From Olivibacter sp. SDN3 (GTDB lineage Bacteria > Bacteroidota > Bacteroidia > Sphingobacteriales > Sphingobacteriaceae), in contig NZ_CP060497.1 in the NCBI RefSeq assembly GCF_014334135.1, positions 806,001-870,000 on the forward strand: 64,000 nucleotides of DNA, written 5' to 3'. Below are positions 9,344 through 17,217 of the stretch, piece after piece. The notes beneath the pieces are model-generated. The model did no database searches and was not told the DNA's origin. It worked only from the letters and a program-made list of their open reading frames with translations. A program made the translations under genes and the position numbers. Numbering within the stretch: position 1 is the first letter of the stretch; the number at the start of each line of letters is the position of its first letter.

Positions 9344-10702
9344 TTAAATAATTTCAAAATACCTTTTCAGTTCCCAATCGGTTACTGCCTTAGCAAACTG
9401 TTGCCATTCCCACTCACGGGTTCGGCAAAAGTGATCGACAAAAGTTTCTCCAAAAAGCTCCTTCGCAACGGTCGACTGCCGCATCTGTGCGGTAGCTTCC
9501 AACAAGTTTCCAGGCATGATACCGTTACTATAATCGGTATAACCATTCCCAAGAGTAGCGGGCTGTTCCAAATGCAGGCCCTTTTTTATTCCATATAGGC
9601 CGGCGGCAAGACAGGCGGCTATGGCCAAGTACGGGTTGGTATCAGAGCCAACAACCCTGGTTTCCAATCGCGAAGACTTTTCACTACCCACCAGCACCCG
9701 AAGCGCCACCGTTCGGTTATCCATCCCCCAGGTCAAGGTGGTAGGTGCCCACGCACCTTCTACCAAACGCTTATAACTGTTAATGGTAGGGGCTAACATG
9801 GGCAATATGTATGGTAAGCAATAAAGCTGACCGGCGATATACTGCTTCATCAGCGCACTCATTTTTTGCTTTTCGTCTCTATCATAAAACACGTTTTTCC
9901 GGGTCTCCATATTCCACAGACTTTGATGCACATGTCCGCTGCAGCCTGGCAGCTGCTCATTCCACTTAGCCATGAAAGAAGCCATCAATCCATGTTTATA
10001 TGCAATCTCTTTCACTGCAGTTTTGAACAATGTAGCCCTATCCGCGGCTTCCAGTGCATCACTATAAACGATGGCTGCTTCATATACACCAGGACCTGTT
10101 TCCGTATGTAGCCCTTCCAGCGGCACATTAAACCGTCCCAACAGATCAAATAAATCACTTATAAAATCGTTTTTCAACGTACTTCTTAAAATAGAATAAC
10201 CGAACATGCCGGGTGTCATAGGCTGGGGAGCCTGGTATTTCTTTTGCTGCAAACTGTCGGGTGTTTCGGCAAAATTAAACCATTCAAATTCCTGCGAAAA
10301 GAAGGGTTCGAAACCAAGCTGTCGGCTTTCATGAATTACTTTCTTTAACAGTTGACGCGGGCAAACCGGCGATGGCGTTCCATCTGCAGCTGAAAATTCG
10401 CCTAAAAAGAACGGTACATCCTGTTCCCATGGTATTTTTCTAAACGTATTCAGGTCTAGCTTGAGCGGCATATCAGGATATCCGGTATGCCAGCCGGTAA
10501 ATGGAGTATTTTCATAAGCCAGATCATTACTGTCCCAACCAAAAACCACGTCACAGAAGCCCAAGTTGTCTTTTAGGCTAGCATTAAACTTCTCTACTGA
10601 CAGGTATTTTCCTCGTAAAATGCCATCGATATCCGCTGCCGCAAGCTTTACTTTTCCTGAGGGATGCTGCTTGATATAGGTTTCTATTTCTTGTATGGTC
10701 AT
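9344..10702 (-). CDS. Glutamine-synthetase-like gamma-glutamyl amide ligase (PuuA/GlnA4-like)
   Basis: A 452-residue member of the glutamine synthetase superfamily. Metal and glutamate site residues are in place: E138 and E140 (QEFEW), E201 and E208 (TGPGVYE) and H257 (GHVHQS). A later WGMDNRT motif is typical of PuuA/GlnA4-like ligases, which join glutamate to an amine instead of ammonia. It overlaps the permease gene by 4 nt, so import and gamma-glutamylation are translationally coupled. With the alcohol dehydrogenase, aldehyde dehydrogenase and amidase next door, I infer ethanolamine as acceptor. Putrescine or isopropylamine-type substrates are alternatives. Its stop codon abuts the MITE-like element. 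Confidence 0.85.
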   Translation of the reverse strand: MTIQEIETYIKQHPSGKVKLAAADIDGILRGKYLSVEKFNASLKDNLGFCDVVFGWDSNDLAYENTPFTGWHTGYPDMPLKLDLNTFRKIPWEQDVPFFLGEFSAADGTPSPVCPRQLLKKVIHESRQLGFEPFFSQEFEWFNFAETPDSLQQKKYQAPQPMTPGMFGYSILRSTLKNDFISDLFDLLGRFNVPLEGLHTETGPGVYEAAIVYSDALEAADRATLFKTAVKEIAYKHGLMASFMAKWNEQLPGCSGHVHQSLWNMETRKNVFYDRDEKQKMSALMKQYIAGQLYCLPYILPMLAPTINSYKRLVEGAWAPTTLTWGMDNRTVALRVLVGSEKSSRLETRVVGSDTNPYLAIAACLAAGLYGIKKGLHLEQPATLGNGYTDYSNGIMPGNLLEATAQMRQSTVAKELFGETFVDHFCRTREWEWQQFAKAVTDWELKRYFEII

Positions 10703-12003
10703 CTCTTAAATACTTTAAATAAACAATAGGATAAAAAAAGAATCAGCAGGTAAATTAAACCAACGCCCCAATTATAAACAAACATGGCTACCAGCGATAG
10801 GATACCGATGACCAAAACCGTAATTGGAAACAGCGGAAAAAAAGGCACACGAAAGGGTCGGTCCAGGCCTGGCTCTACTTTCCGTAACCGGATAAGCGCC
10901 ACCATTGCTATCACATAGAGCGTGAGCGCACCGAAGACAGAAAGTGTGATAATTTCGCCCGTTCTACCTGAAAAAAGCGCGAGGAGCCCGACCAACATAT
11001 TACCCAACAGGGCGTATGCCGGTGTACGGAATTTTGAGGAGATTTTCCCAAACATACCTGGAAAATTATGCGCCTTTCCCATTTCATAGGTAGAGCGCCC
11101 TGCGGCCAATATCAAGCCATGAAACGAGGCTACCAAACCAAACAAGCCAACAGTAATCAATAAGTGATACATCAGGTGATTATCGCCCGTTACGATGGAT
11201 AACGCAAGCGGTAACGGAGAGTCTGAAGTCTCTCCTCCTATACCATCTCGATAAACAACGGCTTCCCACCCTGCCACGCCTATAGAAGAGGTAAACACCA
11301 ATATACAAAGCATTGCCAGCGTGAATATAGCCCAACCAAAACCTTTTTGAATATCGCGTTGCGGGTTTTTGGTTTCTTCTGCCACATTGGCTATACCTTC
11401 TATGCCCAAAAAGAACCAGATCGCAAAAGGGATAGCCGCAAATGCCCCTCCCCATCCATTGGGAAACGCGTTGTGAACAAGGTTGCTTGCTTCAAAATGA
11501 GGAACGGTAATTCCTACAAACAGCAATAGTTCTCCCACCGCTAACACCGTAATCACCATTTCAAATATTGCTGCGGCCTTTACGCCGATGATATTCAAAC
11601 CTGTAAATAAGAGATAAGCTATAACTGCACTGGTAATGATGGGTACATCAGGGAAAAAAGCATTAAAATAAGCGCCGATTGCAAAAGCTATAGCCGGTGG
11701 CGCAAAAACGAATTCAACCGTTTGGGCAATTCCCGAGATGAAGGCTATGTCTTTACCCAATACACGACCTGCATAATCGAATACGCCGCCGGCTTTCGGT
11801 ATGGCACAGGCCAGCTCCGTATAGCTGAAGGTAAAGGTCACGTACATGATCATGACAACCACCGTTGCCATTCCCATACCGAGGGTACCTCCTTTTTCCA
11901 GTCCGAGGTTCCAACCAAAATACATACCGGAGATCACATACCCCACCCCAAGTGCCCACAAAGCAAAGGGGGTGAGTGTTTTTTTTAATTTAACAGCACT
12001 CAT
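10699..12003 (-). CDS. Amino acid/amine permease, ethanolamine permease type
   Basis: A 434-residue APC-superfamily permease with about 12 hydrophobic segments along its length. The N-terminal region (GYVISGMYFGWN, then TELACAIPKAGG) resembles the ethanolamine permease (Eat) subfamily more than general amino acid permeases. It is the first gene of the amine cluster and ends inside the start of the ligase gene with a 4-nt overlap. Its inferred job is inward transport of ethanolamine or a similar small amine across the inner membrane. Subfamily assignment comes from recalled family patterns and would need a tree to confirm. The permease class itself is secure. Confidence 0.85.
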   Translation of the reverse strand: MSAVKLKKTLTPFALWALGVGYVISGMYFGWNLGLEKGGTLGMGMATVVVMIMYVTFTFSYTELACAIPKAGGVFDYAGRVLGKDIAFISGIAQTVEFVFAPPAIAFAIGAYFNAFFPDVPIITSAVIAYLLFTGLNIIGVKAAAIFEMVITVLAVGELLLFVGITVPHFEASNLVHNAFPNGWGGAFAAIPFAIWFFLGIEGIANVAEETKNPQRDIQKGFGWAIFTLAMLCILVFTSSIGVAGWEAVVYRDGIGGETSDSPLPLALSIVTGDNHLMYHLLITVGLFGLVASFHGLILAAGRSTYEMGKAHNFPGMFGKISSKFRTPAYALLGNMLVGLLALFSGRTGEIITLSVFGALTLYVIAMVALIRLRKVEPGLDRPFRVPFFPLFPITVLVIGILSLVAMFVYNWGVGLIYLLILFLSYCLFKVFKR

Positions 12004-12095
12004 TCATTTGTTGGTTTTAATTTACAATAATCCTATTCCCCAACAGTGTAATTATTATAAATCCGGCTAGTCATTTTTTGATCAGTTAAATATAA

Positions 12096-12125
12096 CAGAA
12101 AAACCCTTTAGTTGGATTTTTTCTG
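12096..12125. terminator. Bidirectional stem-loop terminator
   Basis: CAGAAAAACC pairs with GGATTTTTTCTG across a short loop, allowing one bulged base, with A- and T-rich arms on both sides. It sits between the susD remnant, transcribed toward it on the minus strand, and the permease start at 12003. It would stop read-through from the scar region into the amine operon. Confidence 0.5.
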
Positions 12126-12148
12126 ACAATGAATAGCGCTCCATAACA

Positions 12149-12355
12149 CTATTTCAGCAACCACACTTCCTGATTTACATTATCGTTTCCTCCAAACTGC
12201 CGTTGCAGGGCCTCATTCAGATTCTCCATGTTATAGTTTAATTCATTGCTGGGGTAAAGCCAGCGCTTCGGAAACTGCGTAGTGGGCGTATTTAAATTAG
12301 TATTTGCGTTTAATAGGAATTGAGGGTAACCGGTACGCCTGTTTTCAAACCAAGA
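12149..12355 (-). pseudogene. C-terminal remnant of a SusD/RagB-type lipoprotein
   Basis: On the minus strand 68 codons plus a stop read as the tail of a SusD-like glycan-binding outer-membrane lipoprotein: SWFENRRTGYPQFLL, then RWLYPSNELNYN, then ALQRQFGGND, ending in WLLK. SusD C-termini commonly carry this tyrosine- and asparagine-rich block. There is no start codon, no N-terminal domain and no SusC partner nearby. It joins out of frame to a metallophosphoesterase fragment at about 12345-12360. It fills most of the gap between 12004 and 12344. I read it as the residue of a deleted polysaccharide-utilization locus. Confidence 0.75.
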
Positions 12356-12737
12356 TTAGTTCATAAGGTTCAAAAGAAGTTATTTCTTTAGAGACTACAC
12401 GATATTTATAAGTTGTAGCTGCCTTAAGATTTTTAAGACGTATGCGATTAATTCTCAGATAAGCCTCCACCATACCATCCTGTTCCTCCTGTGCTTTCTC
12501 GCTAAGCTCTCCTTCCCCATATTCCACCCAGCTATAAGCGTCCTTTGCCGTAATAAACACCACGTCAACGCTATTAGGGCCCAGTGCCTGCAAATAAGGA
12601 GGCGTGAGTAAACGATGTTCTTCCCTTTTTGTTACGGCAGCGGTATTCGCTTCCAATGGTGTAACGTGTAAAGCTGTTAAAGCCGATACCGCAGTTAACT
12701 GACCTAAAAATTTTCTACGCTGATTGGTTTTTTCCAT
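12345..12737 (-). pseudogene. Truncated Tat-exported metallophosphoesterase (N-terminal 120 residues)
   Basis: A 130-codon frame that begins like an exported purple-acid-phosphatase-type protein. It has a twin-arginine motif (QRRKFLGQL, residues 6-14), a hydrophobic stretch, then a fibronectin-like N-terminal domain (TPPYLQALGPNSVDV, later ATTYKYRVVS). It breaks off at FEPYEL, just where the family would enter the phosphoesterase domain, and runs into a susD 3' end. The catalytic metal-binding domain is entirely absent, so it cannot act as a phosphatase. A short exported peptide might still be made. The family call rests on the N-terminal pattern only. Confidence 0.7.
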
Positions 12738-12832
12738 GATCCGATTATTTGATTAGTAGCTAAGAGGAGTTCAATATTAACTTTATTAAGTGTCAATTGC
12801 AATGTTGGAAACAACGCAATCGGTTGTTTAAA

Positions 12833-12864
12833 TTGTTTATAGTGAAATAAAGTCATTAATTTTA
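12833..12864 (+). promoter_or_regulatory. Bacteroidota-type promoter of pncA
   Basis: TTG at 12833-12835 and TAATTTTA at 12857-12864 are 21 bp apart, close to the Bacteroidota TTG...TAnnTTTG layout. The last G is replaced by A. The pncA ATG follows 4 nt later, so the transcript would have almost no leader. Confidence 0.45.
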
Positions 12865-12868
12865 CAGG

Positions 12869-13465
12869 ATGCGAGCATTAATTATTGTGGATGTACAGAA
12901 CGATTTTTTACCCGGCGGCTCATTGGCGGTACCAAATGGAAATGAAGTGATCGACGTGATCAATGAACTACAAGCGCAGTACAGCTTGGTTGTAGCCACC
13001 CAAGATTGGCATCCCAGGCGTCATCAGAGTTTTGCTTCTGCTCATCCCCGAAAAAAACCGTTCGAACAGATTACCTTACATGGGCTCAAGCAAGTACTAT
13101 GGCCAGATCATTGTGTACAAGAAAGCCATGGAGCAGCTTTCACGGCAGAACTAAAAATGGCTGCTGTAGAAGCCATTTTTAGAAAAGGAATGGACGTAAC
13201 GATTGACAGTTATAGTGGCTTTTTCGATAACGGAAGAAAGAAAGCAACCGGAATGGTTGATTTTTTAAAAGGACGAGGCGTTACCGAAGTAGATGTATGT
13301 GGTTTAGCTGCCGATTACTGCGTATATTTCACGGCCAATGACGCCCTCGATCTGGGATTTAAAGCACGCATGCTCGACTTCGCTACCCGCCCTATTGATC
13401 TAGCTAATTACGAAGCTATTAAAATTGCATTTGCAGCTAAAGGAGGAGAGGTACTTACTGATTGA
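12869..13465 (+). CDS. pncA: Nicotinamidase
   Basis: A 198-residue isochorismatase-fold nicotinamidase, which hydrolyses nicotinamide to nicotinate for NAD salvage in the cytoplasm. The N-terminal VDVQNDFLPGG contains the catalytic aspartate, TQDWHP contains the metal-site histidine, and GLAADYCV carries the nucleophilic cysteine near residue 150. Length and start match PncA. It stands alone on the plus strand between minus-strand genes. Its stop is only 14 nt from the stop of the convergent glutaminyl cyclase gene. A Bacteroidota promoter-like pair lies directly upstream. No anomaly was seen. Confidence 0.93.
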   Translation: MRALIIVDVQNDFLPGGSLAVPNGNEVIDVINELQAQYSLVVATQDWHPRRHQSFASAHPRKKPFEQITLHGLKQVLWPDHCVQESHGAAFTAELKMAAVEAIFRKGMDVTIDSYSGFFDNGRKKATGMVDFLKGRGVTEVDVCGLAADYCVYFTANDALDLGFKARMLDFATRPIDLANYEAIKIAFAAKGGEVLTD

Positions 13466-13479
13466 GTGAACAAAACATA

Positions 13480-14532
13480 CTACCGCTCCAACATCTTAAT
13501 TTCAAATAGCTTGTCCCAATTCTTTCCGGTCACATAAAGATGTTTGCCCTGATGATCGTAAGCGATACCGTTGAGAACATTGGTATCTGTTGTTACATCT
13601 TTTTGGGGCAATAAACCAATCAGGTTTAGTTCTGCCTCCACTTGGCCGGTTTCCGGATCAATTACTACGATAACATCAGAATAGTATATGTTTGCATAAA
13701 CTTTCCCATCAATATACTCCAATTCATTAAGGTTATCTACAGGCCCTTTATGATTGTACACTTCTACGTAGCCCTCTTCCCGGTAATTTTCCTTATTTAA
13801 AAAGTATAGCCGGTTGCTGCCATCGGATTTAATCAGGCGCTTACCGTCATAACAGATGCCCCAACCTTCTTTGCTGGATTGATAGGGAAACTCACTTTCT
13901 TTATCAAAAGTATTTTTGTTGTAGACAAAACCTACGCCTTCTTGCCAGGTCAGCTGTACAATTTTATCGTCTACGATGGTCATTCCCTCACCAAAATACT
14001 TATTAGGCAGGTCATATTGCTGCACCACTTTCCCTGTTTTCAGCTCTACCTTTCGGAGGGTAGATTGTCCACGTTGCCCGGTACTTTCATAAAGGTAGCC
14101 ATCGTGGAATTCCAGCCCCTGTGTATAGGCATGGGCGTCATGCGGGTAAGTATTGACTACACTAAAGCTATACTGTTCTGGCACTGCCGAAGCAACAACA
14201 ACAATATTTGTATTTATCCGCTCTGATTCACCCTCTTTGTAAACATTGGCCGTAATAAGCTTACTTCCCATCGTTAACTCAGCTGTTTGCAGCCAAACGG
14301 CAGCACTGTCATGCACCGTTTTATAATGTTTGTCATTCAACTCATAGACAATAGAATCAATGTCAATTTCTTCTGGTATATTGATGGCTAATGACACACT
14401 GTCGCCCCTATTTATCAGCGTCCCAGACTCGATAGATCGAAAATGAACGGATCTAGATTTTTTCCCTCCCCCGTTGTTACAGGCTGCTACACTGCTTAGG
14501 GCCGCTAAACAAAACAGCAAAAATTTATTCAT
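13480..14532 (-). CDS. Glutaminyl-peptide cyclotransferase, lipoprotein
   Basis: A 350-residue beta-propeller glutamine cyclotransferase, which converts N-terminal glutamine of proteins to pyroglutamate. The start is set at the internal Met at 14532, because it is followed by a clear lipoprotein signal (hydrophobic run, then SVAAC with the lipidated cysteine at residue 18). An upstream Met at 14565 would put a non-signal extension in front of it. An N-terminal Ig-like segment precedes the propeller, whose family motifs include YTQGLEF and LNELEYI. In Bacteroidota, exported proteins often begin with glutamine after signal cleavage, which fits a periplasmic role. Confidence 0.87.
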   Translation of the reverse strand: MNKFLLFCLAALSSVAACNNGGGKKSRSVHFRSIESGTLINRGDSVSLAINIPEEIDIDSIVYELNDKHYKTVHDSAAVWLQTAELTMGSKLITANVYKEGESERINTNIVVVASAVPEQYSFSVVNTYPHDAHAYTQGLEFHDGYLYESTGQRGQSTLRKVELKTGKVVQQYDLPNKYFGEGMTIVDDKIVQLTWQEGVGFVYNKNTFDKESEFPYQSSKEGWGICYDGKRLIKSDGSNRLYFLNKENYREEGYVEVYNHKGPVDNLNELEYIDGKVYANIYYSDVIVVIDPETGQVEAELNLIGLLPQKDVTTDTNVLNGIAYDHQGKHLYVTGKNWDKLFEIKMLER

Positions 14533-14535
14533 GCA

Positions 14536-14543
14536 CAAATATA
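14536..14543 (-). promoter_or_regulatory. TAnnTTTG box of the glutaminyl cyclase gene
   Basis: On the minus strand TATATTTG lies only 3 nt before the start codon chosen at 14532. This supports that start and suggests a leaderless or nearly leaderless transcript. No clear TTG element was identified upstream. Confidence 0.45.
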
Positions 14544-14744
14544 TTATATGTAAGACATTTGACATAATTTAATAGGTATTAGGTGTTACGTATTATCTAA
14601 GCATACCTTAGCCAAAACATATCTTTTTTATAAAACAAAGATAAACACAAAATTATTATGCCTTGCAAGCTATCTGAAATCGACCGGAACCGATGTTAAA
14701 AATAAACAGCCATTGATTTGAATTTAGGTCAACAACATTGAAAA

Positions 14745-15113
14745 CTAAGAATACCTCGGCCAGAAGGCGTCTTTTATGTGCCTGATATTATATTGATCAC
14801 TTGGATTAGCGAAAATAGAGACGACATCAAACCTAATTTCGCCTTCGTAATGATGTTGTTTAATATAGATGGTGGCGGCCTGAGAAAGTTTACGCTGTTT
14901 CTGCCAATTTACCGATTCATAGGGTAAGCCGAAACGCCCATCGGTGCGTGTTTTAACTTCAACAAAAACCAATGTATCCTGATCTCGCATAACGATATCC
15001 ACCTCTAGGTGTTTATATCGCCAGTTTTTGTGGAGCAACAGGTATCCGCATTCAAGTAAGTAATTTTGGGCAGCCGTTTCTCCCGATATACCTGTTAATA
15101 GATGTTTAGCCAT
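14745..15113 (-). CDS. YraN/UPF0102 family putative endonuclease
   Basis: A 122-residue protein of the YraN (UPF0102) family, a restriction-endonuclease-like fold of uncertain function. The motif order matches the family: GETAAQNYL at the start, the predicted active-site block EVDIV then VFVEVKTR around residues 37-55, and a later KLSQAA. The length is normal. It lies 11 nt after the dnaG stop codon on the same strand, so the two are probably co-transcribed. A nuclease role is a fold-based expectation and has not been settled for the family. Confidence 0.88.
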   Translation of the reverse strand: MAKHLLTGISGETAAQNYLLECGYLLLHKNWRYKHLEVDIVMRDQDTLVFVEVKTRTDGRFGLPYESVNWQKQRKLSQAATIYIKQHHYEGEIRFDVVSIFANPSDQYNIRHIKDAFWPRYS

Positions 15114-15124
15114 AGCATACCAAA

Positions 15125-17101
15125 CTATTTTACGATGACAGTTCCCAAATAACTGGTGATTTCTTTCTCCATCATCTTCAATTTCTGATATTTAACCATC
15201 AGCATTTCGAGGTTTTCGGCATTGGTCTCCTGTCGTAATTCCTCACGGACGTCTTGCATATTTTGCTCCACTTTACGTTTTTTTATCCTGTAAAGCGCTC
15301 CCAAGACTGCATTTTTTAAATTATCTGTTTCCTGTGCCACGTATATCTTACGCTTCTCATCGTTCCAATTAGGACTCAAACTGTAGGGAGACGCTAAAAG
15401 TGTGATGGCCAGATCGGCAATTTCACGATCTTTATGGGTAATAAAATAACGGTCGTTGGGTAACTCCTCTCTTTCCATAAAAGTTAAATAGACCGTTACG
15501 ACTTTTTGGCAAAGGGCATCCGTAAACGTTACATCCTGCAAACCTGCCAATAGCACGAAAGCGATAGGATAATCTTGCTCCCATTTTGCAGGAACGTGCC
15601 CATAATTAAGTAGCAAACGTATTATTTCGCGCTCTTGGAGAGCGATCGACTGTGATTTGTTAACTTTAGGAGAAAAAGTTGTCTCCAAAGAAGGAGCCAC
15701 CCCATCCGCGGGGTCCATAAACAAATCAGGAGGGGGTTCATTCCCAGCAAATGGAGAAGAAGCCTTTTTTTCAGGAAGCTGTTGATCTTTTCGTGAAGCT
15801 TTCAGTCGAAGTTTATTGAGTTCGGAGATCAATAGACGTTCTTCTATATCTAACAGATTGCTACACTCCCTAATGAAAACGGAAGCTTTTATATCGTCAG
15901 GTATTAAAGCTATACTTTCCACTACATCATGGATAACTTCAGCGCGTTTTACCGGGTCAGTACCCGCATCTTTTAATAACACATCGGTCTTATAAAAGAT
16001 AAAATCTTTGCTATTGCCTTCAATATATTGTTTAAAGGCATCAGCACCGTTTTTCATGGCAAAAGAGTCGGGGTCATCACCATCTGGAAAAAGAAGTACC
16101 TTTACATTCATTCCTTCTTCCAACAACATGTCCAAGCCTCGCAACGAAGCTTTAATGCCTGCTGCATCTCCATCAAAAAGAATGGTTACATTTTTGGTAT
16201 AACGTGCTATTAACCGGATCTGACCACTGGTTAACGAAGTTCCTGACGATGCCACTACATTTTCAACACCGGCCTGATGCATGGATATTACATCAGCGTA
16301 TCCTTCCACAAGGTAACAGCTGTCGGCAACCGTAATGGCTTTCTTCGCAAAGAATAAACCGTATAATACATCCGACTTATGATAGATAATACTCTCCGGA
16401 GAGTTAACATACTTTGGTACTTTCTTGTCGGTTTTTAAAGTACGCCCGCCAAAGCCCAATACCCTTCCTGTAAGATTATGGATAGGAAACATCACCCTTC
16501 CCCGAAAACGATCATAGGATTTACCATCATCTTTCCGAACAATCAACCCTGTTTCCTGCAGGAAATCTTCGTCATGCCCAGCTGCAATCGCTTTCCCATG
16601 CAGCGCTTCCCAAGCTTCCGGAGAATAGCCGAGTTCAAACTTCTTGATAATATCTTCGCGGTATCCACGTTCCCTGAAGTAACTGAGGCCGATAGCTCTC
16701 CCGTCGTCAGTATCCCATAAACAATCCCGAAAAAATTTTGAAGCCCAATTGGTCACTACCAATAAACTCTCTCGATGATCTGTTACGGCAGCCTGCTCGG
16801 GTGATACAGCGGTCTCTTCTACTTCAATATTATACTTTTGCGCTAAATAACGTAATGCTTCCGGATAAGCATATTTTTCCAGCTCCATTACAAAACGAAC
16901 GGCATCGCCGCCGGCACCGCAACCAAAACACTTATAAATTCCTTTGCTTACCGATACGTGGAAAGAGGGTGTTTTTTCATTATGAAAAGGACACAATCCG
17001 ATCATACTTGTGCCACGCTTTCTTAGGTCAACGAAGTCCCCCACTACCTCTTCAATACGGGCAGCATCAAGAATCTTATCAATCGTTTCCTGTTTAATCA
17101 T
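15125..17101 (-). CDS. dnaG: DNA primase
   Basis: A 658-residue bacterial primase that makes RNA primers at the replication fork. The N-terminal CHC2 zinc finger has C37, H40, C58 and C61. The TOPRIM catalytic core follows, with VEGYADV and LFDGDAAG near residues 265-315. A C-terminal helicase-interaction region closes the protein. The length is normal. The start at 17101 fits because the zinc finger falls at its usual position and a promoter-like box lies just upstream. It is followed by yraN after 11 nt. Confidence 0.95.
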   Translation of the reverse strand: MIKQETIDKILDAARIEEVVGDFVDLRKRGTSMIGLCPFHNEKTPSFHVSVSKGIYKCFGCGAGGDAVRFVMELEKYAYPEALRYLAQKYNIEVEETAVSPEQAAVTDHRESLLVVTNWASKFFRDCLWDTDDGRAIGLSYFRERGYREDIIKKFELGYSPEAWEALHGKAIAAGHDEDFLQETGLIVRKDDGKSYDRFRGRVMFPIHNLTGRVLGFGGRTLKTDKKVPKYVNSPESIIYHKSDVLYGLFFAKKAITVADSCYLVEGYADVISMHQAGVENVVASSGTSLTSGQIRLIARYTKNVTILFDGDAAGIKASLRGLDMLLEEGMNVKVLLFPDGDDPDSFAMKNGADAFKQYIEGNSKDFIFYKTDVLLKDAGTDPVKRAEVIHDVVESIALIPDDIKASVFIRECSNLLDIEERLLISELNKLRLKASRKDQQLPEKKASSPFAGNEPPPDLFMDPADGVAPSLETTFSPKVNKSQSIALQEREIIRLLLNYGHVPAKWEQDYPIAFVLLAGLQDVTFTDALCQKVVTVYLTFMEREELPNDRYFITHKDREIADLAITLLASPYSLSPNWNDEKRKIYVAQETDNLKNAVLGALYRIKKRKVEQNMQDVREELRQETNAENLEMLMVKYQKLKMMEKEITSYLGTVIVK

Positions 17102-17106
17102 TGACG

Positions 17107-17114
17107 TAAAGATA
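17107..17114 (-). promoter_or_regulatory. TATCTTTA box of dnaG
   Basis: On the minus strand TATCTTTA, one mismatch from TAnnTTTG, ends 5 nt before the dnaG ATG. The spacing implies a transcript starting at or within the first codons, as at several other genes in this window. Confidence 0.4.
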
Positions 17115-17217
17115 GTAAATTAGCACTGCTTGCGAATTATAAGTTCTACGTTTTTACAAGTGAAGTAGTTGAGTAGCGAGGTAGTATTATTCAACGGCTA
17201 AACGATTGAACAAGCCT

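Noticed and set aside
5686-10702. Reading the amine cluster as a classical putrescine (Puu) pathway
   Set aside because: There is no PuuB-type flavin oxidase and an iron alcohol dehydrogenase occupies its place, which fits an amino alcohol better than a diamine.
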